From Mesorhizobium qingshengii (GTDB lineage: Bacteria > Pseudomonadota > Alphaproteobacteria > Rhizobiales > Rhizobiaceae), in the NCBI RefSeq assembly GCF_900103325.1, contig NZ_FMXM01000016.1:94631-158630 (forward strand): a stretch of 64,000 bases of DNA, written 5' to 3'. Below, piece after piece: positions 54,935 through 62,986 of this stretch; the first letter of the stretch is position 1, and every line of letters begins with the position of its first letter. The position numbers were made by a program, and so were the translations under genes. The notes below the pieces were generated by a model. That model was not told the origin of the DNA. It saw only the letters and a program-made list of their open reading frames with translations, and made no database searches.

Positions 54935-56078
54935 CTAGCGCTCCAACTGCAAGGACGGCTGGGATTTATCGCCGCCTTGGATCACGGGCGGACAACCAGC
55001 GCAGACGCGGATATTGGCACATCGTGCCTTGATGATGCCATGCGACGCGATGACATTTGCTAGTGGGAGGGCTGCTAGTGGGAGGGCGTGAGCCGCGATC
55101 GGACTTGGTGAGAATCAGGCACATATCAACCCAGCATGCGGCGCTTTGGCGTCAGTGCGGTTTGGCCGCAAGACTTGCAGGCTTTCCGACGATCCTACGC
55201 CCTATCCACGTTTGCCAGGAAGCGGGCGAAGATCGGATCGAAGCAGCCGTTGCCATGCCCGCCGTCATTGCCACTGGGACCAGCAAGGAGTGACATAGCC
55301 AAACGAGACAATGTCGCGCCTTCGGCGATGCCATTGGCGCCTTTCTATCAGTCGTCCGCCACTGCATGCGTCCACATGTTTATGTTCTTGTCTGCTAATT
55401 TAGGGTATGGAAATTTGTTCAACATTCGAGCATATGATGGAGTATGCTGTCCATATCGCGGACAGCCTATTTCACTCAAGTCCTCCCCCCATGGCGGGGC
55501 TGGTTGGTTACGTTCGCGGCAGGAGTTTCGACGAGCGCTCTCCTGCCAGAGTCAAAAAGGAGAAGCAAAATCGGCTTGCGCTTCATGATCCTCGACAATC
55601 TATTCCTCTAGATAGATTGCAGAGGTGGCGAGGGGCTTAACGGAAGCAGCCCCGACACCTCATGATTGAACTCCCCGGCGCAAAGCCAATCGTGAAAGCC
55701 GCGCAGGTGATTGTAGCCAAGAAACCGTGATCAAGGCGGGCATTGCCCCATGGCCCCATGTTCATGGCGTTATTTTCCAGTTACCCGATTCAAGCTCGGC
55801 GCAATTCTGCTTGCATAGGCCATTCTGTTGCATTTTATCTTTTTATGCCGTCCGCCCTACGCGCAGCCGTGGCGGGTTTTATTTATGTGATATTTTTGGC
55901 ACATTGCGGAAACTTATCGCCCGGATTCGACCTTGAGATTGGGCCAAATCAATAAAAGTACACGCATTCCGTGAAATTATTGCATAATTGGTCAAAGCTG
56001 GGTGTCAAACTCTGGTGGCCGGGGTGTCAAACTCGGGTTGGCGTTTAACAAGACGCGGGAAACGTTGGGGTGGGGTAA
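54935..56078. other. 1.1 kb region without a recognisable gene
   Basis: No frame here shows domain, signal or codon pattern. It contains a perfect 15-base tandem duplication (TGCTAGTGGGAGGGC, 55058-55072 and 55073-55087), an AT-rich stretch (about 55800-55990) and two 15-base direct repeats at 56001-56037 near the tolC start. On the minus strand near 55200-55290 one frame ends GHGNGCFDPIFARFLANVDRA, perhaps a gene-end remnant. Confidence 0.5.
56001..56037 (+). promoter_or_regulatory. paired direct repeats upstream of the type I secretion operon
   Basis: GGTGTCAAACTCTGG (56001-56015) and GGTGTCAAACTCGGG (56023-56037) are spaced 22 bases centre to centre, two helical turns. They end 41 bases before the tolC-like start, so they look like a tandem operator. 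Confidence 0.5.
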
Positions 56079-57527
56079 ATGAACACGACTACTGTGTCGA
56101 CCATAGGTAAGCGCCTTGGTCTTCTGATGGCTGCTACGGTGCTGACTTGCGGGAGTGCTCATGCGCTCACCCTCAAGGAGGCGATGGCCGTTGCGGTTGA
56201 ATCCAATCCCGAGATTGGCCAGGCGATTGAAAACCGCGAAGCCATCGAATTCGAGTTGCGGCAGGCCAAGGGCCTTTATCTTCCCAGCGTCGATGTCGAG
56301 GCATCGGCCGGAGTTCGCCGCCTCGACAATTCGTCCCGGCGAGCGCTCTCCATAGAAGATGACGCACTCTATCCGGCGGAAGCCGATGTCGTTGTTACAC
56401 AGACGCTTTATGACAACGGAGCTCGGCGGGCGGAGCTCAATCGCCAAGCGTCGCGCGTTGACGGAGCCTCGTTCCGGGTGTTGGAACGGTCGGAATTTAT
56501 CGGGCTGTCGGTTGTCCAGGACTATCTCGAATATATGCTACAGGCTTCGATCGTTGCCGAAGCCAAGAAAAATCTGGGCTTCCATCAGGCGATTCTGGGC
56601 GACATCCGGCAGGGCATTGCCGGCGGAGCGCTGAACGAAGCCGATCGGCAACAGGCCGAGGAACGGCTGTTTGCCGCCAAGGCCCGCATGCAGGAAGCCA
56701 CAGAGGAACTGGAAGCCTCCAAGATCCGGTTTTTCAAGACCGTGGGCAAGCCACTGGTCAACGCCTCGAGGCCGGGCGATGTTTCCGCCGCGTTGCCGCG
56801 GTCGCTTGACGATGCAATTGGCCTGGCACGTGAAAACAATCCGCGCGTTCACATGGCCAACAGCGATATCGACGCTGCCGCGTCCCTGGTGGACGCCGCC
56901 CGGGCAAAATTCGGGCCGTCCGTTGTCGCCGAGGGCCGCGCTCGGGCCGGATATGACATCGATGGCGACAATGGCGACGCCAGCGACATGCAGGCGCGGC
57001 TCGTGCTGCGCTGGAACCTGTATCGAGGCGGCATCGACAAGGCCAATGAGCAGGAGCAGATTCGCCGCACCAGCGAACAGCGTCTTGCGATGCATCAGGT
57101 GCTGCGGGAAATCGAGGAAGCCGTTCGCACTTCATGGGATCGCCGCTTCCGGCAAGCTGATCTGGCAAAGACCCTGAAGCAGCAGGCCGCCGCGAACGAA
57201 AAGCTCGTTTCATCCTATCGCGAGCAGTTCAAGGTTGGCCAGCGTTCGCTGCTCGACGTGCTCGATGCGCAAAACACGCGGTTCAACACGGCGACGCTGG
57301 CGGATACCGCATCCTACGCATCGTTGTTCGCCCAATACCGGCTACTGGCCGCGACCGGACAGTTGTTGAAAACGATGAACCTTCAGCCGGCAAAGCAGGC
57401 CACGGCCTATGCCCGCACCGAGTTCGCGGCGCCGGAGACGGCTGACACCGAAACCTATGCGCGGACGCCGTCGGAGCAGAAGAATGATCTGCCTTTCGAT
57501 ATCCTCGCCCCGGTCAGGAAGAAGTAA
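56079..57527 (+). CDS. TolC-family outer-membrane efflux protein of type I secretion
   Basis: The 482-residue protein has a signal peptide (cleavage near SAHA-LTLKEAM, residue 29) and two outer-membrane efflux repeats with long helices (SLAP-like NREAIEFELRQAKGLYLPSV; DIDAAASLVDAARAKFGPSV). It forms the outer-membrane channel of the exporter encoded next. The C-terminal 60 residues after LLKTMNLQ are low-complexity and periplasmic. Confidence 0.88.
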   Translation: MNTTTVSTIGKRLGLLMAATVLTCGSAHALTLKEAMAVAVESNPEIGQAIENREAIEFELRQAKGLYLPSVDVEASAGVRRLDNSSRRALSIEDDALYPAEADVVVTQTLYDNGARRAELNRQASRVDGASFRVLERSEFIGLSVVQDYLEYMLQASIVAEAKKNLGFHQAILGDIRQGIAGGALNEADRQQAEERLFAAKARMQEATEELEASKIRFFKTVGKPLVNASRPGDVSAALPRSLDDAIGLARENNPRVHMANSDIDAAASLVDAARAKFGPSVVAEGRARAGYDIDGDNGDASDMQARLVLRWNLYRGGIDKANEQEQIRRTSEQRLAMHQVLREIEEAVRTSWDRRFRQADLAKTLKQQAAANEKLVSSYREQFKVGQRSLLDVLDAQNTRFNTATLADTASYASLFAQYRLLAATGQLLKTMNLQPAKQATAYARTEFAAPETADTETYARTPSEQKNDLPFDILAPVRKK

Positions 57528-57566
57528 AGCGGAGCAAGGTCCAGCGAGATCCCTTGCGGGCAGATC

Positions 57567-59699
57567 GTGAACCAGCAACCAAACATCCTGTCCCCAAAAG
57601 AGGCGTTCAAGGCCTGCTTCTCAGCCGTTGCCGGGTATCTCGGAAGGCCGAGCGCGGAGACCGTGCTGTTCGCTGGCGTGCCGCTCTCTGACACCCGAAT
57701 TGAGGTCGACGACATCAGGCATCTTGCCGAGCGCATCGGCTTGGAAGTCACGGAGTTCAGCCACCGCGACTTTCTGAAGGGACGCATCGACCTTCCCGCC
57801 ATAGTCTTTCGCGTCAGCCAGTTGCCAATCGCCCTGCTCGCTCAAACCGAAGGCGGTGCATTTGTCACCGCGCCCCAGGAAGACGGCCGCACTGCAATCG
57901 ACAGATCGGAACTCGCTGCCAGCCACATCAGTGGTGGCGTGTCCTTCTCGATAACCTACGCCAACGTCGCCGAGGGCATGACGGTCGGCTCGGCAGCCAA
58001 GATCGAGCGGAGACACTGGCTTACGGGAACGATGGGCGCTTTCTGGCGGACCTATTCGAAGGTCGTTCTGGCGGCGGTGTTCATCAATGTGCTGGCGATC
58101 GCCTCGCCCATCTTCACGATGAACGTCTACGACAGGATCCTGCCGAACAAGGCAATATCGACACTGTGGGTGCTGGCAATTGGCATTGGCGCCGTCATCC
58201 TCTTCGATCTGCTTTTGAAGACCGCCAGGGCTTCCCTCATCGACTATGCCGGGCGCAAGGCGGATCTTCGAATATCGTATCTGCTGTTCGAGAAAGTGCT
58301 GAACTCGTCGCTGTCGGCGCGTCCCGGTTCGACCGGTGAATACGCAAACAGGGTCACGCAATATGAGTTCGTCAGAGAGTTCTTCACCTCGAACACCATA
58401 AGCGTGTTCATCGACACGGCATTTGTCTTCGTCTTTCTTCTTGTCATCTATGCGATAGGGGGCTGGCTGGTGATCATCCCGGCACTGGCCTTCGTGATGT
58501 CCGTCATCGTCGGCCTGATCACCCAGCGACGCATCGGCAAGCGGGTCGCGGCCTCGATGAACGAAGCTTCCCAGCGCCAATCGCTGTTGGTGGAATCCAT
58601 TTCCACGTTGGAGACAATCAAGTCGCTGCGCGCCGAAGCGTATCTGCTGCGAAAATGGGGAGAGCACTCCAAGAACGCCGCCAACACTTCCGAGAAGATC
58701 AAGCAGCTTTCGGCGGCCGCCGGCAACATAACCCAATCCATACAACAGTTGGTGACCGTCGCCCTTGTGGTGGCCGGTGCCTACGCCTTCTCGGAAGGGC
58801 ATGTTTCGACGGGAGCAATCATAGGCACGGTCATGCTGGCGAGCAGAGCCGTGGCTCCGCTTGGCCAGATCGCCATCACGCTGTCCCGGTTTCGCCAGGC
58901 CATGCTCTCGTTGAGAATGGTGAACTCGATCATGGCTCAACCGGAAGACCGACCGGATACGGTGGGTTTCGTCAACCGTCCCATTCGCAACGGCGCCATG
59001 GTGTTCAGGAACGTCGGGTTTGTCTATCCAGGCTCGGAAAACGAGGTTTTGACCGGTCTGAATTTCTCGGTGAAGCCGGGTGAGCGGATCGGCATCATCG
59101 GTCGCATCGGGTCGGGGAAGACGACGATGGGTCGGCTGATCGGTAGGCTTTTCCTGCCGACCTCCGGTGAGTTGCTGCTGGATGGGATCGATATTCGCCA
59201 GTATCACCCGTCAGAGGTTCGCGCCGCGGTCGGCATCGTCGCCCAGGCTGGCGATCTGTTTTCGGGCACCATCAAGGAAAATCTCCTGATGGCATGTCCC
59301 GAGGCGAGCGACGAGCAAATCATCGAAGCGGCAAAGGCAGCCGGCGTCGATGATTTCGTCTCACGCCACCCGCGTGGCTACGACATGAATGTCGGCGAGC
59401 GCGGCACCAATCTTTCAGGCGGCCAGAGGCAAACGGTAGCGATCGCGCGCCTGTTGCTGACCAAACCGAAAATCGTCTTTCTCGATGAGCCATCGGGCTC
59501 GATGGATCTCGCGTCGGAACGCCAGCTGATAAAGCAGCTCAAAGTCGCCTTTGACCGCAACACCACGCTGATCGTCTCCACACACCGCTTCAGCATGCTT
59601 GAACTGGCCGACCGCCTGATCGTGATCGAACAGGGCAAGATCGTCGCCGATGGACCAAAAGAACAAGTCATACAGGCGCTGCAGAAAACGAACGCCTGA
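57567..59699 (+). CDS. type I secretion ABC transporter (LapB-like)
   Basis: The 710-residue exporter starts at GTG. It has an N-terminal C39-like domain (1-135) without the catalytic Cys/His, as in LapB/HlyB-type exporters, then six membrane helices (about 165-440). The ATPase has Walker A GRIGSGKTT (512-520), signature LSGGQ (616-620), Walker B IVFLDEP and an H-loop STHRF. It drives secretion of the giant adhesin beginning at 62987. 39 bases separate it from tolC. Confidence 0.88.
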   Translation: MNQQPNILSPKEAFKACFSAVAGYLGRPSAETVLFAGVPLSDTRIEVDDIRHLAERIGLEVTEFSHRDFLKGRIDLPAIVFRVSQLPIALLAQTEGGAFVTAPQEDGRTAIDRSELAASHISGGVSFSITYANVAEGMTVGSAAKIERRHWLTGTMGAFWRTYSKVVLAAVFINVLAIASPIFTMNVYDRILPNKAISTLWVLAIGIGAVILFDLLLKTARASLIDYAGRKADLRISYLLFEKVLNSSLSARPGSTGEYANRVTQYEFVREFFTSNTISVFIDTAFVFVFLLVIYAIGGWLVIIPALAFVMSVIVGLITQRRIGKRVAASMNEASQRQSLLVESISTLETIKSLRAEAYLLRKWGEHSKNAANTSEKIKQLSAAAGNITQSIQQLVTVALVVAGAYAFSEGHVSTGAIIGTVMLASRAVAPLGQIAITLSRFRQAMLSLRMVNSIMAQPEDRPDTVGFVNRPIRNGAMVFRNVGFVYPGSENEVLTGLNFSVKPGERIGIIGRIGSGKTTMGRLIGRLFLPTSGELLLDGIDIRQYHPSEVRAAVGIVAQAGDLFSGTIKENLLMACPEASDEQIIEAAKAAGVDDFVSRHPRGYDMNVGERGTNLSGGQRQTVAIARLLLTKPKIVFLDEPSGSMDLASERQLIKQLKVAFDRNTTLIVSTHRFSMLELADRLIVIEQGKIVADGPKEQVIQALQKTNA

Positions 59700-59706
59700 A
59701 AAACAG

Positions 59707-59732
59707 ATTATATTGATATGAATCAATATAAT
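59707..59732. promoter_or_regulatory. perfect AT-rich inverted repeat before the membrane-fusion gene
   Basis: ATTATATTGAT (59707-59717) and ATCAATATAAT (59722-59732) form a perfect 11-bp palindrome with a 4-base centre, in the 45-base gap between the ABC and membrane-fusion genes. It could be an operator, for example for the RHH protein of this operon, or an mRNA hairpin near the ribosome-binding site GGGGTTGAG. Confidence 0.55.
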
Positions 59733-59744
59733 GGGGTTGAGTAA

Positions 59745-61034
59745 ATGCTTACCAAGGAAGATCGGCCGCCGCTCTTTGCGTCGGCGTCCATATTTATCAT
59801 AGGAGCGCTCTTCGTTGCTTTTGTCGCTTGGGCATCCTTTGCGGAGGTCGATGAGATCGCACGGGGCGACGGCAAGGTCATACCCGCTTCCAAGACGCAG
59901 ATCATCCAGGCTAGCGAGGCCGGGGTCGTCCAGGAGATTGCAGTGACGATTGGCCAGGTCGTCAAGAAGAATGATCTCATCATTCGCCTGGACAACACGC
60001 TCAACACGTCCAGCCTTGGCGAGCAGCAGGCCAAGGCGCGGGCATTGGAAGTGCGCATTGCACGGCTGAAATACGAGCAAAGCGGTAATCTCTCCGGGCC
60101 CTTTCCCTGCCCGGAAGACATTCAGACCATCGCCCCGCAAATCTGCGACAACGAACAGAAGCTCCTCATTGCCCGGCGCGGAAACTTCGACAACAAATTG
60201 TCCGTTCTCAAGTCGCGCCTCGATCAGCGCGAGAAGGAGCTCGACGAGGCGGTGGCGAATTCCGATCGGCTTACCAAGAATCTGGACATCAGCGACCAGG
60301 AAACAAAGCTGGTCGAGGCCATGGTAAAAAAGGGATTGATGGCCAGAACTGAGCAGATCCGGGTCGAGCGGGAGCAGACCGAACTGCGTGGGCAGCTGAA
60401 CCTTGCTGGCGAAACCATAAAGAAAGCCAAGTCGGCGATCACCGAAGCCCAGCTTCAGGTCGAAGAGCTTGGCCTGCAACTGCAGCAGGAAGCGCTGGAC
60501 GACCTTACCCAGGCGCTGGCGGATCTTTCCGTGGTGGATGAAACCATCCGCGGGGCAACCGACAAGGTAGCGCGCACCGATATCCGGTCTCCGGTGGACG
60601 GGATTGTCAACACGCTGGAACTGAACACGGTCGGCGCCTTCGTCCAGCCTGGCGCCGTCGTGGCTGGCATCGTGCCAACCTCGGAGACCTTGCTGGTAGA
60701 GGCGCGGGTTTCGCCACGCGATGTCGCGTTCATCCGCCCCGACCAGGAAGCACTGATCAAAGTCACCGCCTACGATTTTTCGATCTTCGGCGGCATCGAA
60801 GGCAAGGTCTCCAATATTACGGCCGACAGCCTTGTCGATCAGAAGACGGGGGAACCCTATTACCAAGTGCGCGTGTCGACGGATAAATCGACACTTGAAA
60901 GAGACGGCAAGGCCTATTCGATCATCCCGGGCATGATCTGCTCGGTCGACATCAAGACCGGACGCAAGACGATCCTGACCTATCTCTTGAAGCCTATCAA
61001 TAAGGCACGTGAGGAGGCGATGAGTGAACGGTAG
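59745..61034 (+). CDS. HlyD/LapC-family membrane-fusion protein
   Basis: The 429-residue adaptor has one N-terminal membrane helix (about 12-32, ASIFIIGALFVAFVAWASFA), a biotinyl-lipoyl-like hairpin (ASEAGVVQEIAVTIGQVVKK), long coiled coil (about 130-280) and a beta-barrel domain (VARTDIRSPVDGIVNTLELN). It links the ABC exporter to TolC. Confidence 0.88.
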   Translation: MLTKEDRPPLFASASIFIIGALFVAFVAWASFAEVDEIARGDGKVIPASKTQIIQASEAGVVQEIAVTIGQVVKKNDLIIRLDNTLNTSSLGEQQAKARALEVRIARLKYEQSGNLSGPFPCPEDIQTIAPQICDNEQKLLIARRGNFDNKLSVLKSRLDQREKELDEAVANSDRLTKNLDISDQETKLVEAMVKKGLMARTEQIRVEREQTELRGQLNLAGETIKKAKSAITEAQLQVEELGLQLQQEALDDLTQALADLSVVDETIRGATDKVARTDIRSPVDGIVNTLELNTVGAFVQPGAVVAGIVPTSETLLVEARVSPRDVAFIRPDQEALIKVTAYDFSIFGGIEGKVSNITADSLVDQKTGEPYYQVRVSTDKSTLERDGKAYSIIPGMICSVDIKTGRKTILTYLLKPINKAREEAMSER

Positions 61035-61665
61035 CGTCAGTACTTATCATCCTGATCGCGAGCGGCTGCTCCCTCCAGCCACGACCGACGATTGCGGGCT
61101 CGAATTTCGGGTGGTGGCGCGTGGCGGCATACGGCGCGGCATCCGTCTGGAGCGGGCATTCTGGATGGCGCTGAAGCAGATGGCTGAAAGCAGGAAGTGC
61201 ACGATCGGCATGCTCATCGATGAGATCGCCGAAAGCCAGACACAGACAGGCAACTTGACATCCGCCATCCGGGTGGCCTGCATACGTGGATTGGCGGACG
61301 AAAACCTGACCTTGCGAAGGCTTGCTTCGCTCAATACCATCAACGCCATTCTGGTCGCCTGCCCGTCACCGGCCTTTGCCCTGGCATCGTCGAAGAAGAT
61401 CCTGACGTTCAATGCGCCGTTCCAGCAGTTGGTCAAGCGTCAATTGCCGATAGCACCGAGCGATGATGCGCGGCACGACCTCAAGCTGGCGCTGGACCTC
61501 AATGTGGCGGACATATTCGCGCGTCTTGATGCCAATGGCGAAGCACCGGTGGCCACCGGTTTTGTCATCGGCGCCGGTGACCGTCGGTATCGCGGTCAGT
61601 TGAACGCGGTGCGGGCCCCGGTGGTCGAGCCTGAGCTGCTGATGGCGTTCGTCTTCGGCGGCTAG
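61024..61665 (+). CDS. ribbon-helix-helix regulator (RHH_4) with PAS-like C-terminus
   Basis: The 213-residue protein starts at GTG and overlaps the membrane-fusion gene by 11 bases. Residues 39-92 match the RHH_4 domain (LERAFWMALKQMAESRKCTI ... AIRVACIRGL). A C-terminal segment (about 110-213, ILVACPSPAFALASSKKILT) resembles a small sensory PAS domain. It is probably a transcriptional regulator of this secretion locus. Confidence 0.65.
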   Translation: MNGSVSTYHPDRERLLPPATTDDCGLEFRVVARGGIRRGIRLERAFWMALKQMAESRKCTIGMLIDEIAESQTQTGNLTSAIRVACIRGLADENLTLRRLASLNTINAILVACPSPAFALASSKKILTFNAPFQQLVKRQLPIAPSDDARHDLKLALDLNVADIFARLDANGEAPVATGFVIGAGDRRYRGQLNAVRAPVVEPELLMAFVFGG

Positions 61666-61687
61666 GCCCGCGGACAGGCGTTTACCC

Positions 61688-61718
61688 TTCCGGCAGGCAA
61701 CGCACAGCCTTGCCGGAA
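61688..61718. terminator. stem-loop between convergent RHH and LapG-like genes
   Basis: TTCCGGCA (61688-61695) and TGCCGGAA (61711-61718) pair in the 60-base gap between convergent stop codons. It is a plausible bidirectional terminator, although no long T-run follows. Confidence 0.5.
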
Positions 61719-61725
61719 CCCATGG

Positions 61726-62661
61726 CTAAAAGCCTTCGCCAGGCGCGACGGTGGCGAAACCGCCCTTGATGTCAGCCATCTGGGCTCCGCCCGATTTCGA
61801 TCCGTGGATCCAGGCCCGGTCCGTACTGAACGAATAGAGCGGAACGTAGTCCGGCAGATCACTATCGCGCACGACGGTGTTGCTGAGACTGTCGAGAATG
61901 AAGGTGCCGCTGCCCGTGCTCACCGAAAGGACTGCGTGAAAGAAGCCTCTCTTGCGGTCCTGGAGAACAACCAGAGCCATGCTCTGCGCCGGAATTCCGG
62001 CCCTAAGCAGAGCGGTCATCTTGAGGATGGCAAAATCCTCGCAGTCACCGGCTCGCCGCTCGAGAATTTCCGAAGGCTTCGCCCAATAGTCGAGCTTGCC
62101 GTAGACGATAATGTCTTTCCTGTAGGCGATCAGGCGATTTACGCTGCTGTTGACGAAGGACAGTTTCTCGCTGAATCCCTTGCCTTGAGCGGCGGAGACC
62201 AGGCTGGCAAAAGGCGCGCTCTTGCGCTCGCAGGCGCTGCCTGCCGAGCAGCTGGTGATTGCCTGATAGACAGGGGCCCAGCGAACCGAGACGGGAAAAT
62301 TGCGCATGGACAAGGCAACCGATCCGAATACGCCTGGAATAATCGACGCCGTCCGCACCGGATCTATCCCGGCATCTCCTTGCGCCACTGACGAGCCGTC
62401 GCCGCGATCGGCAACCGCCGGGCCATAGCTCCCGAAAACCATACCGATCCGGTAAGGCGCCGCAGGCTGCCAAGGCCGAGGCCTCGCTAGCGAAACACCG
62501 CCGAGGCAGGGCGGCGTCTGGATCGTCTCCAGAGGCGCGGCAGCGGCGAGATCCGTGGAAACGACATTCGCGAATGATGGTCCTGCCAGGCCGACAAGAC
62601 CGATAGCCAGCAAGAGCACCTTGAACCCGGTTTTTCCCAGGGCTGATTTTTCTTTTTTCAT
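61726..62661 (-). CDS. lapG: LapG-type periplasmic transglutaminase-like cysteine protease
   Basis: The 311-residue protein has a signal peptide (MKKEKSALGKTGFKVLLLAI ... GPSFA-NVV, cleavage near 32) and the bacterial transglutaminase-like cysteine peptidase domain with Cys207 (RRAGDCEDFAILK), His242 (GFFHAVLSV) and Asp257 (FILDSLSN), spaced like the LapG triad. LapG cleaves the N-terminus of LapA-type adhesins and releases biofilm when c-di-GMP is low. An extra N-terminal region (about 33-120) precedes the domain. ATG 62661 has AAGGTGG at 7 bases. Divergent from the adhesin gene. Confidence 0.83.
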   Translation of the reverse strand: MKKEKSALGKTGFKVLLLAIGLVGLAGPSFANVVSTDLAAAAPLETIQTPPCLGGVSLARPRPWQPAAPYRIGMVFGSYGPAVADRGDGSSVAQGDAGIDPVRTASIIPGVFGSVALSMRNFPVSVRWAPVYQAITSCSAGSACERKSAPFASLVSAAQGKGFSEKLSFVNSSVNRLIAYRKDIIVYGKLDYWAKPSEILERRAGDCEDFAILKMTALLRAGIPAQSMALVVLQDRKRGFFHAVLSVSTGSGTFILDSLSNTVVRDSDLPDYVPLYSFSTDRAWIHGSKSGGAQMADIKGGFATVAPGEGF

Positions 62662-62986
62662 AACGCCCACCTTTGACTGTGGACGCTACCAATCTTGTCT
62701 CAAATTATTGGAAAGGAAGGTGGATAAGTTTCTCACAATTGGCTTTATCTATTTTCTATAAAATTTTATTCAATTTTATACTTCTATTTACCAAGAAGGC
62801 GGGACCCGCCCTCCGCCAGGTCGGGCACAGGGAAGCGCATACATATCTGGTTATATTATCGTGGTTTACCACGTGTAAAAAAAGCCGATTCATGCATATC
62901 GGAATATATGAAACGAACTACGGGAGTGTTGCAAAGCAGAACTGCCCGCTGTCTCTTGCCGGGAAATGCCGGAAGGGGTTTCAGCA
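62662..62986. promoter_or_regulatory. divergent lapG/adhesin control region
   Basis: This 325-base region is AT-rich near 62740-62790 and contains two palindromes: GGCGGG-A-CCCGCC (62798-62810) and CGTGG-TTTA-CCACG (62860-62873). Both could be operators between the protease and the adhesin. No coding frame is credible. Confidence 0.45.
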
